Shown here: positions 10,661-20,784 of the stretch, one piece after another
How the letters are laid out: every line of letters begins with the position of its first letter
Numbering within the stretch: the first letter of the stretch is position 1
Source of the DNA: Botryosphaeria dothidea
Taxonomy: Eukaryota; Ascomycota; Dothideomycetes; Botryosphaeriales; Botryosphaeriaceae
Direction of reading: 5' to 3'
NCBI GenBank assembly: GCA_011503125.2
Contig: WWBZ02000062.1
Span: forward strand, 558,001-622,000
DNA: 64,000 bases
The notes under the pieces: model-generated
Told to the model about the DNA's origin: nothing
Databases searched by the model: none
What the model saw: only the letters and a program-made list of their open reading frames with translations
Position numbers and translations under genes: made by a program

Positions 10661-11280
10661 CGTCTTACCTCACCCTATTTTCCACCCTCAGCGGCACATT
10701 GCGGCATATTAACCACTGTGCAGCTCTGCATTGTGGTTCCAAAATGCCAACAATCTCCTGCTCTTCTCTTCTTCCTCTCGATAACTTTCCGCCAACCCGA
10801 CAAGGAGAACGCCAACGAAAGTGGACAGTCCGGTCTTTTTGGAGGAAGGCAGGCTACAAGGTTACAAAAGATCGTGGCATGGTTCGGATTACTGCAATAA
10901 GTAGTTTAATCAAGTTCTCATTCCCACCGGCTGCTTTACCTCATTTAAGTGACCTCTTGCAATTTATTTCGTGAGTTGACTTCGAAACATGTCGAATCTG
11001 GCTGGTAAGGGAGGCGAAAGCAAAGGATATTGGATCCGCAAGCCCAACAGGTACGTCATTCCTGGTCCAAGCTTTGCGGTCGTCATCTATTCTTTTTCAA
11101 GCACCCAATCAAATTTGTATGTCTTGAATGAACAAAATCTCATAGCGTGTATTTACAAGGCCGACGTCCGGACGTCGCCCCATCTATTCATATTTACAGC
11201 CGTTTTGCTTCTCTCAACGCTTCTTTGATACTCGTAAAACCATTGCTCAGCTCCGCGAATTTCTCTGTAAATGTACTGAT
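10661..11280. other. Region without a supported gene
   Basis: A short ATG frame at 10989-11228 has a possible donor (AACAG then GTACGT near 11051), but no partner exon follows before the end of the opposing gene. I therefore leave it uncalled. Confidence 0.4.
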
Positions 11281-11960
11281 TTACTTGCAGGTGACGGCAC
11301 CGCTGGCGTCATCATAGGTGCAGTAAGCATCGTTGTGCTGGGCGGCGTAGTTGATGAAGCCACCATCACCCTCGGGAGTGAAGACGTTGTCAGGGCTGTT
11401 GCCTCCCGTTAGCCGTCATCCACCAAACAATCAAGAGGAAAGGAACAGAACTCACCCCTTCATCAGGAAGCAGTCGTAGTTGGTGTTCAGCGGGCCGGAC
11501 TTGAGCTCGAGCTTGCCACCGTCGATGATCTGGTCGGGCTTCGAGACGCTGTAGCCCATGTTCTGCACGATCCGTCAGCCACGCCGATCTCTCCTTCCTC
11601 CTTCTCCCGGGAGCTCCCTGGTGCTCGACTTACGTAGCAGATGGCGGCATACTCCTCGCCCGGCCGCTCCTTGAACATCTCCTCGACGGTGCGCTGCGTG
11701 AACTCCTCGCGCACCTGGTCCCAGTTCTCGATGGCGTCGATGAAGTCGTTGATCTGCTTGGCCGCGATACCGGACGCCGTGCCGACGATGGCGGTCGAGA
11801 TGGAGCCGGAGATGACGCCGCCGACGATGGCGACGCCGAGGGTGCCGAGGCGCTTGCGCAGGTAGTGCGTCTCCTCGACCTCTGCCTTCTCGATGGGCGC
11901 GGCGGCGGGAGCGGCGGCGGCGAAGCCGGCGGCGAGGGCGAGGATGGTGGCGGCCTTCAT
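11281..11960 (-). CDS. Small secreted cysteine-containing protein (DUF7888-like, tentative)
   Basis: Three exons on the minus strand (11960-11634, 11562-11456, 11395-11281) join in frame to 182 residues. Introns are 71 and 60 nt; the second has a CTAAC branch site. Residues 1-22 (MKAATILALAAGFAAAAPAA) form a signal peptide ending in an Ala/Pro-rich stretch. A Gly/Ala/Ile-rich segment follows (VAIVGGVISGSISTAIVG), then a charged helix (DNWDQVREEF-like), then a C-terminal domain with four Cys: AICYNMGYS, NYDCFLMKG, DAYCTYDD and VTCK at the very end. The ICYN-GY / TNYDCF / C-x-C-end pattern reminds me of fungal DUF7888 secreted proteins. I hold that family name from memory and at low confidence. 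Function is unknown; a role outside the cell or at the host interface is only inference from the signal peptide and cysteines. A C-tract lies about 50 nt upstream of the ATG. Confidence 0.75.
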
Positions 11961-13976
11961 TTTTTGTGGTTGGTTGGGAAGATGGGGTTGTGTTGGATGG
12001 GGAGAGAAGAGCTGGGGGGGGGGGTTGTCTTGTTGCTGGAGAGACTGGTCGTTGTTGCTGATGATGAGAGATTCTGTGGTGTTCCTGCTGCCTTTATATC
12101 TCTCGAGGCGGCCGCTCAGGCTCCATCTCAGGTGTACATGAGCGACATGAGACCAACAGCACTGCCTTGCAAGGCCGCCAGCATGAGTCGACATTCAGCA
12201 TTGTAGTGCGGATGTTTTTTGTAGCATAGAGATATTCTTGGCTCTTAGTGTTTGTCGCTAGTACCTGCAGATTGTCGAAGCACTGCGTCCAGGGCGGCGT
12301 AGGCGGCTGAGATCGACACTCCACCCCCTGGGCACGATTCATATAGCCGCATATGCAGGTACTTCTGTGCGGCACTCGCCGGTGCGGAGTTGTCATCGGG
12401 GGTTTCGCCATGTTGTCCGGCGGCTGAAGTAAACTTTTCATCAACGCAGGGCTGTCCTTGATGGCTTGGTTAAGCATGACCTACCAATGAATCTGCCCAC
12501 CTAATGCTCTCTGCAATTTCATCATTCAAATGGCCTGACAGGAACCCTTCTGCTGCGGGAGACCTTTCATCCAGCGAAAATACGGCGCCCCCGTCTCTCA
12601 TCGAATGTCTGATTCAATTTTGTTTCCCTGACGTTGGCTCAGATGGCCTCGTTTATTGTGGCACTAGAAGTTCTTGGTTGTGGAGATTGCCCCGCCCAGC
12701 AAGGCTTGGGGGACGTCTGATTACTCGCAAATACTCCAAGTCAGAGCCCCTCAAACAGTTTCAGCCGGAGGGTGTGCGGCGAAACCGTATCGGTCATAAA
12801 CTTCACCGAAGCAACAAGCATGTTTCTCAAGGCTGAACAGTTTAACCTAATGTTTGATTGTTAAAGATAGTCACCTGCCGGCATCTGCCAATGCACATTC
12901 TTGCCACATCGAGAAAGAAGACAAGGAGTAACATGCAAAACTCATGCGCATAAGGAGGTCAAACTCAAAACCTTTGATTTCCAGAATGCTTGGCGACAAC
13001 AGGGTGTGGTAGCCCTTGACCCGCAGCGACATGACTGGGCATCGGTTGCTCGAACGGCTCGAAGAGTGCGTCATGCCTTCTAAGAATACCCGCCGCGGGT
13101 ATCCACCCGACAGGGAGCATCCAATAGGATGGCGCGGGTAGTCGAAACTTTAGTGTTCTTGGCTTGGTGTTGAAGCCAAGAGGTAGTGAGACATGTGAGC
13201 CCGGCAGGGCCAATGACGCACTCCTCTACAACATCTACCCTTGCGATGATGAAGCGAAAGACCCTGCCATAGGGAGGTGAAGCATGCATCTAGGCGTGGG
13301 TGCTGTGGTCGTTCTCTCGTATCTTTGTGCGTCGGCTTCTTCATGCGTCTTCCCCTTTTTCTTCCATCCGCAGCACGGTATTGCATGTCCAGTTGTAGTC
13401 GACTACGTTGTTGGATTCAGCCTCACAGCCATCGTGTAAGCAGGAAGCCTTAAACCTCGACAATCTCTTGCCGCATTAGGCAATGTGCGGCAGCGCAGCG
13501 TGGCGCTCCCTTGTGCGGGCCGACTCGGGAGGCTGATCACGTCCGCGCCCTTCCCCAAATTTCACCCTGCAGACTCAAAGGCACTGCACATCAGCCCTGC
13601 TTTCATTAAACAGGCGTCCGATCTTCCACTTGTCACGAGAGGTCCCCCGGATTGCGAGTCTTGGCCATCGTGGACTCCCGCTCACATGGTAGGCGCGCCT
13701 AATGCCGGGACTGGCGAGAATACGATCCAGAGCCGCCCACGGAGGGATCGACACGAGCCGCGAAGGTTAAAGTCATGTTACCGCCCTTTCCCTTATTCAT
13801 TCTGCAATAGATGAGAAAATCCTGGGGTAGGAAAAAGGCCTCGGGGAAACCACATTTCCCCATCTGGTTTCGGAGTAGGTAAAAGAAATAGCTGCGTAAA
13901 CAGTCTCGCTCTGGGAATTCCGAATTTCTGCCAAGATACCATTCGATGCTCTGCATGTTGGATAGAAGGAGACTAA
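11961..13976. other. Intergenic region, about 2 kb, no gene recognised
   Basis: This includes the promoter and leader of the small secreted protein at its left end; its C-tract lies at about 12013-12024. Open frames on both strands overlap without any recognisable motif. A short palindrome (ATACCCGC-C-GCGGGTAT) occurs near 13085. Confidence 0.45.
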
Positions 13977-15969
13977 TCACGCCCAGAAGCTTGTCGCGTT
14001 GCGCCATTCGAACGCTGACATCGCTTCATATGCCAAAAGGGACGTTTGATTGAGGAGATCGATAAGGGCAATGCAAAGCCGTGCCACAAGAATTGCAGCT
14101 CCCATGAGAATGCTGCCCAAGACAAGGGTCACAATCATCAACTTCTCAAAGCCTTCGCGAGGGTCCCGTGTCGCTGTCTCTGGTGCTGTAGCCCCGTCGG
14201 CATTTCCCGGCCTCTTTATGACTTCTTGCGACCTCGCCGAGTCCTCGAAGTTGGGTTGAATCAGGCCTGGCACGGAGTCTTCCGATGATGACGACCTCTT
14301 CAGCTCTGCCAGCTGCTTTGGGCAGGTTTCCTCGACACTTGCGTCCGCGTCTGGACATGCTTCAGCCTCGGACGGAAAAGCGTTCTGTGTTGGATCACCT
14401 TCGTCGTAACGGCTGAGCCTCTGATCCAGGTTCGTTCATATGCCAAAGCCTCATCCGGGCTGTCTCGCCGCAAGATTTCAAGGAATTGATGCAATGGTCG
14501 ACCGTATCCGTCCGGGTCCACGTTGAATCTGCTAGTCGCTTGCGAATCGAACAGCCTTGCCGCTTCCTCGACTCTTCGAAGGTAAGAGCGCATGGGATCC
14601 CAAGGGCTCCTCACGATCTTGAGGGGACATGCGCCAGGCTCGCAGCATGTATTCGTCAAGTAGTATTCCAAGGCTCTGCGGACACTCCCGTGAGAGCCAA
14701 AGGTGATGGTGGTGATTGAGTGCGATTCGTTCAGCATGACGGCATTGATCTTCTGGACATGGTCCGAGGAAAGACGACAGATTGGAAAACGAAAAACGCT
14801 GCCAGCTGCTGACCCGTATTCGACTTCGGGAGCGGACAGGTTATAAGGCCCCGTGAGAGAGAGTGTTTGGAGGAAGAAACCGAGCAAGGTGGGGTCAAGG
14901 TTCCCAAGAATTGCCCTGTTCTGAAGCAGTATTTCGAATGGCTCGCGAGTCAGTTGTCTTTGTCTGCGCAATTCTGGAAACATGTCCTCTGCAAGATCTG
15001 GAATTAGCTTTATTTCGAACTACCAACGCCAACTTTGGCGATACAGGCGCGATGTTGTGGTATTCCAAAAACTCGTTGGTCTCCGTTTGCTGGCAAGTGA
15101 CGGGATCTACCGGGTAGTCGACGGGGCCTTCGTGGATCGCGTAGGCCATTTTCAGTGAGTATAAACTCATCGTCGCTGCTTTGAGGCGTGCAAAGGGCCA
15201 AGTACATCTGTTGCAAGTGGTGTGCCACCCAGAATGCATCTTCGCGGTAGATTTTGCCGAGTAGTCGTGGTGCCCATTCACCTCTGGCATCCATTTTCAG
15301 GCCCAAAATTGCTTGAATATTGCGGTGCCAAACCTCAATCGGCTTTTTGCGACCTTCTCTGCGCATGTACTCAAGCATCGCCTCTCGGTCATTGGCGTTG
15401 TATGTGTCCAGGTCCCTGTCATAGAATCTCCTGTACTGATTCGACGCGCGGTACTTCATGACGAACAGGAATTTGCGTAGTTCTTCGTATTCTTGCCCCG
15501 TAACATGTCCAAAGAGCTGCCCGCTTTCCTGCGCAAGGCGAGGTTTCTGGATCGTGAGCGCGGCTTTACCTTCGAGCTGGCCAAGCCTTCCCTGGATGTG
15601 TTGCTGCTCTGAAGTGCGCTGAAAGTCGCGATACATGTCCCAAGTGCTGAATTCTCTGCGGAGTGACTTCTCCTCCAAAAGAACGCGTGGTTGAAGCCTC
15701 AGAATATTAAGCGCTTCGGCCTTGTCACGCTGTTGTCGTCCCCGGCGCTTTCGGTGCTTTTTGCTGCTTCCTTGGTTGCCGGCGGCTGTCTCAGCGTGAT
15801 GCGCAAAGTTTCGGAGAATAAACCGAGGGATATAGTGTTGATATTCCCTGCGCTCGTTCGTGCTTTGGTTGGCGGGTTGCTGCGCCTCACAGCCACCTTG
15901 CGGCAATTCAGCGGTGGCTTCCATTTCCTGGACGGTCCTTGGCAAATTCGTTCTTCCTCTCGCAGGCAT
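13977..15969 (-). pseudogene. DUF4238-family gene broken by three frameshifts
   Basis: Reading from 15969 (MPARGRTNLPRTVQ), the protein has the DUF4238 hallmark REYQHYIPRFILRNFA, then HVTGQEYEELRKFLFVMKYR and SSDDEFILTEN. The frame then breaks near 15143-15149. The next frame continues naturally with AYAIHEGPVDYPVDPVTC and FLEYHNIAPVSPKLALVVRN. It breaks again near 15008-15016 and resumes as KLIPDLAEDMFPELRRQRQ. A third break near 14412-14432 leads to DQRLSRYDEGDPTQNAFPSE and a C-terminal hydrophobic helix (LMIVTLVLGSILMGAAILVA) ending at 13977. No GT-AG pair sits at any break, so introns do not explain them. DUF4238 has no established biochemical role that I can cite. A pseudogene is the simplest reading; sequencing indels are the alternative. 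Confidence 0.75.
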
Positions 15970-16731
15970 CCAGACCTTCCAGTAACAAGCGATCCGCTTC
16001 AAGAGATGAATCCGATGAGAAGAGGTGACAGTGTTTTGGGGCTCGAGGACCGCGCAGAGTTGAAGGGCCGACGTGGTGCGGCACAGCATGCATCTCTGGA
16101 CGTAAATGCAAGCGCCCAGTGGAGAGACGGAACACCAATGAGGAAGAGTCTGCTCTGAGCGTCACCTCCACGTCGAAACATCAAGAGATCAAACGTGAAT
16201 CCTGGCGCATGTAGAAAAGATATGATCAAGAAGCTGAAAATACCTCTGCACACCATAAGCTGACATACGCAAATGAACCAACCCGCCAAGAAACATCCAA
16301 GGAGGGAATTTAAGGCTGTAGTGAAACTGAAATTGACTTTTCTTTGAGATCAGTAACGGCGTTGCGTTGCTGTGCTCATTTGCCGCCAAGCGGGCTGTCG
16401 CGTCTGCGTGGACGAGAGCTCATCTTTGCAATCATATTGGACGAGTCAAATAGTCGCAGGGATATCCAGAAAAACACTATACAGACGTAGCGAGAATACT
16501 TATTCATGATCACCTCGCCTTGTGTAGGAAATGCAACAAAGCTACGCAACCGAAACTGCTGTCTGGCCGTGGCATGTTGCGACAACCCTGCCTAAGCAGA
16601 TATCCCGAACACCTTTGATTGACGAACCAGCTCTCCTGAATCCTTGAGGGCCTTATTGTTGTTGCTCTTCATTCGTGCCCTTGGTGCTACCGCCGCTCGC
16701 ATCTTTAATCCCCCCTTCAGACTCCTCATCA
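15970..16731. other. Intergenic region, no gene recognised
   Basis: This is the presumed promoter side of the broken DUF4238 gene plus sequence to the hairpin. Short overlapping frames only; nothing else seen. Confidence 0.45.
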
Positions 16732-16775
16732 AAGTCAAAACACGACAAGCTTGTACACTTATCGTGTTTTGACTT
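16732..16775. repeat. Near-perfect inverted repeat, 18-bp arms, 8-nt loop
   Basis: The left arm AAGTCAAAACACGACAAG (16732-16749) and the right arm CTTATCGTGTTTTGACTT (16758-16775) are reverse complements at 17 of 18 positions. They are separated by CTTGTACA. Such a hairpin is unlikely by chance in this length of sequence. It lies about 690 nt upstream of the GH43 start. It could be a remnant of a miniature element, a protein-binding palindrome or an RNA hairpin; I cannot choose among these. Confidence 0.85.
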
Positions 16776-16905
16776 CACCGCAGAACCTTCTTCAGACAAT
16801 TGGACAGACGACGAACAAAGAACACGCGATACGGTCTCAAAAAGTCACCGGTCTCGCGGGCGGAGTCGGCGCACGAGCAGCACCGCACACCATCCCCCCA
16901 AAGAC

Positions 16906-17139
16906 GGCTAAAAATAAGAAACGAAGTGCGGGGTCCGGGGCAAACCCGAGTCAAAGCAAAACAAAAAAAAAACCTGCTCCGGTGGTCACTCTCCCACACC
17001 GCGCGCCGGGAGGAGCGAACCTTGCGCCTAAACAAAAGTTCCAACAGCCCTCCGCAACCATCCCACCGGAGCATCTAGAGCGCTACGACGCCTGATTGGC
17101 GGGGCTCCGATGGAAAGCTCCCCTTTACGGCTCTTAGCC
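16906..17139 (+). promoter_or_regulatory. Cluster of XlnR-type and CreA-type motifs upstream of GH43 gene
   Basis: GGCTAAA lies at 16906-16912 and the reverse form TTAGCC at 17134-17139. GGCTAA(A) is the core site of the XlnR/Xyr1 xylanase regulators. CreA-type SYGGRG motifs occur at 16928-16933 (GCGGGG), 16935-16940 (CCGGGG) and 17099-17104 (GCGGGG). The adjacent pair is notable because functional CreA sites often come in pairs. The motifs are short and could occur by chance in GC-rich DNA. The clustering upstream of a secreted glycosidase is what makes them worth listing. Confidence 0.4.
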
Positions 17140-17332
17140 GCCTCGCTTCAGTCTACCGGTCTCGGGACAATCTCACGGCTTTCGCGGTGGGTCGAAGCGC
17201 CATTGCGGAGACTCTCTATATTGCAGCATGTCCGCAATAAAGCTCGGGTAATGGTGTGGGTAATGTGACCAAGCTCGTATATCGACCATGTAGAGCCGGA
17301 ACTCAATCGGCTCTTGGCTCCTAGTGTATATA

Positions 17333-17334
17333 TA

Positions 17335-17384
<50 letters not shown>

Positions 17385-17388
17385 GCAT
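17333..17388 (+). repeat. TATATATA, GC-alternating and GA microsatellite in GH43 upstream region
   Basis: A TATATATAG stretch is followed by alternating GC and then about fifteen GA units, ending in GAGC repeats. It lies 80-130 nt before the GH43 start codon. The TATATATAG could serve as a TATA element, and the GA tract is likely length-variable between strains. Confidence 0.75.
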
Positions 17389-17465
17389 CCAGGTACCTTG
17401 CAGCGCTGAAGCTTCAAAAAGTAAAGCCTGCCTCCATTTCCCGCCAGCAGCCACACCCGCGAACC

Positions 17466-19022
17466 ATGGCTTCACGAGGATTCTTGAAGGCGGCTCTGCT
17501 GCTGCTCGGCGGCGCCACCACCGCCGCCCTGGCCGACTACACCAACCTCGTCCTCTGGGAAGACCTGGCCGACCTGGACATCTTCCGCGTGGACGACACC
17601 TTCTACTACTCGGCCTCGACCATGGCCTACTCGCCGGGCGCGCCCATCCTGCGCTCCTACGACCTCGTCGCCTGGGAGTTCGCGGGCCACAGCGTCCCCG
17701 TGCTCGACTTCGGCGACGCGTACGACCTGGTCGGCGGGCAGGCCTACGTGCAGGGCATCTGGGCGTCCTTCTGCAACTACCGCGCGTCCAGCCGGCAGTT
17801 CTACTGGGGCGGCTGCATCCGCTCGGACCTGAAGACGCACATCTACACGGCCGCCGACGCGGGCGGTGCGTGGAGCAAGCACGCCGTCATCGACGAGTGC
17901 TACTACGACGCCGGCCTGCTGGTCGACGCCGACGACACGCTGTACGTGGCGTACGGCAACACCAACATCTCGGTCGCGCAGCTCTCGGCCGACGGCACCG
18001 CGCAGCTCAGCACCCAGGTCGTCTTCGAGGCGCCCGTCTACCTCGAGGGCTCGCGCTTCTACAACATCAACGGCACCTACTACATCTTCCTCACCCGCCC
18101 GCCGGACGCCGAGTACGTGCTCAAGTCGACCAGCGGGCCGTTCGGCCCCTACGAGGGCCGCTACCTCGTCGACCGCGTGGCCGCGCCCGTCTCCGGCGCC
18201 GGCGCGCCGCACCAGGGCGGCATCGTCGACACGCCCAACGGCGACTGGTACTACATGGCCTTCATCGACGCGTACCCGGGCGGCCGCATGCCCGTCATGG
18301 CACCCGTCACGTGGGACGACGAGGGCTGGCCGTCCGTGACGCTGGTCGACGGCGGCTGGGGCGCGACGTACCCGTCGCCGAGCGTCGAGACGACGCGCGA
18401 GGTCGAGTCGCCGGTGGGCGTCGACGACTTCTCCGGCAGCGCGCTGAGCCACCAGTGGGAGTGGAACCACAACCCGGACAACACCAAGTGGTCGCTCGAC
18501 GGCGGCCTGCGGCTGCAGACGGCCACCGTGACCGACGACCTGTACGCGGCGCGCAACACGCTGACGCACCGCATCATCGGGCCCAAGTCGAGCGGCACCA
18601 TCGTGCTCGACTACTCGTCCATGGCCGACGGCGACCGCGCCGGCCTCTCGCTCTTCCGCGACCAGTCCGCCTGGATCGGCATCGTCAAGGACGGCGGCGC
18701 CACCAAGATTGCCGTGTGGGATGACATTACCATGGACTCGAGCTGGAACACCAACAGCACCGGCTCGGAGGTCGCGAGCGAGGATATCTCTGGCGGCAAG
18801 GTCTGGCTGCGGGTTGACGCTGACATCGCGCCGGCCGGCACCAAGCAAGGCGTCTTCTCGTACAGCACGGACGGGACGACCTTCACCACGCTGGGCTCGT
18901 CCTTCACCATGATCACGGCGTGGCAGTACTTCATCGGCTACCGCTTCGGAATATTCAACTTTGCCACACAGGCGCTCGGCGGTTCAGTTCTGGTGGAGTC
19001 GTTTGAGATGCAGCTTTCGTAG
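17466..19022 (+). CDS. Secreted glycoside hydrolase family 43 (beta-xylosidase/arabinofuranosidase type)
   Basis: One uninterrupted exon encodes 518 residues, and the first ATG is followed by a signal peptide (MASRGFLKAALLLLGGATTA, cleavage near ALA-DY). The first ~310 residues form the GH43 five-bladed propeller. The three catalytic acids can be placed: Asp38 in LADLDIFRVDDTFYY (general base), Asp148 in YYDAGLLVDADD (pKa modulator) and Glu194 in YLEGSRFYNINGTYY (general acid). From about residue 320 (VDDFSGSALSHQWEWNHNP) a C-terminal concanavalin-like beta-sandwich follows, as in GH43 beta-xylosidases. The enzyme should act on arabinoxylan- or arabinan-derived oligosaccharides outside the cell; the exact sugar cannot be assigned. 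The coding region is markedly GC-rich at third positions, so the opposite strand is also open. XlnR- and CreA-type motifs lie upstream. Confidence 0.88.
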   Translation: MASRGFLKAALLLLGGATTAALADYTNLVLWEDLADLDIFRVDDTFYYSASTMAYSPGAPILRSYDLVAWEFAGHSVPVLDFGDAYDLVGGQAYVQGIWASFCNYRASSRQFYWGGCIRSDLKTHIYTAADAGGAWSKHAVIDECYYDAGLLVDADDTLYVAYGNTNISVAQLSADGTAQLSTQVVFEAPVYLEGSRFYNINGTYYIFLTRPPDAEYVLKSTSGPFGPYEGRYLVDRVAAPVSGAGAPHQGGIVDTPNGDWYYMAFIDAYPGGRMPVMAPVTWDDEGWPSVTLVDGGWGATYPSPSVETTREVESPVGVDDFSGSALSHQWEWNHNPDNTKWSLDGGLRLQTATVTDDLYAARNTLTHRIIGPKSSGTIVLDYSSMADGDRAGLSLFRDQSAWIGIVKDGGATKIAVWDDITMDSSWNTNSTGSEVASEDISGGKVWLRVDADIAPAGTKQGVFSYSTDGTTFTTLGSSFTMITAWQYFIGYRFGIFNFATQALGGSVLVESFEMQLS

Positions 19023-19329
19023 GACATTGCATGAGGATATTTGGATAATGGCTTAAGAAGACGGATGCCGAATTTCTTTCGGATGTCTTAGAACTTACAA
19101 AAGTAAATAAATTCTTCCTGAATCTCCATGTTCACGTGCTCCGTTGCTCCACTCGCCGGAAACGTTTTGTTGACGTAGAAGACCAAATCGATTGGACCAT
19201 TGGACTGGTCGACTGCGGATCATCGCAGTGTAAGGAACCTACTGAGCACCCAAACCACCAGGATATCCCCGAACGCCGTTGCAAATGCCCGAATTTTTTT
19301 TTTTTTTACGCAGCCACTGACGCCGCGAA
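19023..19329. other. Short convergent intergenic region
   Basis: This is the shared 3' flank of the GH43 gene and KRR1. A T-tract at about 19296-19308 lies just beyond the KRR1 stop. Nothing else seen. Confidence 0.55.
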
Positions 19330-20416
<1,087 letters not shown>

Positions 20417-20784
20417 TTTGGCGGCTGGGTGCTGGGTGGAAGGGCGCGGGCGCAGGCCGTGGCCGCCGCTCGAGAAACTTTTGGGACGCGCCGCAAAGGC
20501 GGTGGCAGAATTTGCGCCAAGACGCACCATTCCGTCTCGCGTAACGCACCCGCTCTCGCCAAAACCTGCCTGCCGCACCTGCTCCATCACCTCTGACAGG
20601 TCCAACGCATCCTCAAACACCAGACATGCTACCTCCGTTACAACGACCAGGGTATGTTTTGGTAATTGAGTAGTTGCTCCGTCCGTTCGCTTTTGGTTCC
20701 TTACCATGCATAAAACGACTGCGTCCACCATTTCAAAACCCAAACTCATCCAAAGAAGCAAAGCCAACAGCACAGATGAAGTAT
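20417..20784. other. KRR1 promoter region / regulator 3' flank
   Basis: These 368 nt lie between the regulator's stop and the KRR1 start, both transcribed leftward. No distinct motif is called. Confidence 0.5.

Noticed and set aside
10989..11228. Short ATG frame (MSNLAGKGGESKGYW) with a GTACGT donor-like site
   Set aside because: There is no continuing exon before the opposing gene begins at 11281 and the translated tail is not protein-like.
13085..13101. 8-bp palindrome with a one-base spacer
   Set aside because: It is short enough to occur by chance in 64 kb and has no supporting context.
16675..17095. Open frames after 16675 that could be a small basic protein (KTKKKPAPVV)
   Set aside because: The frame spans the inverted repeat and an A-tract and has no clear start; it fits intergenic DNA better.
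17472..18848. 458-codon open frame on the minus strand opposite the GH43 gene
   Set aside because: It is a by-product of strong third-position GC bias in the GH43 coding strand; the translation is Val/Asp/Arg-rich with no motif.
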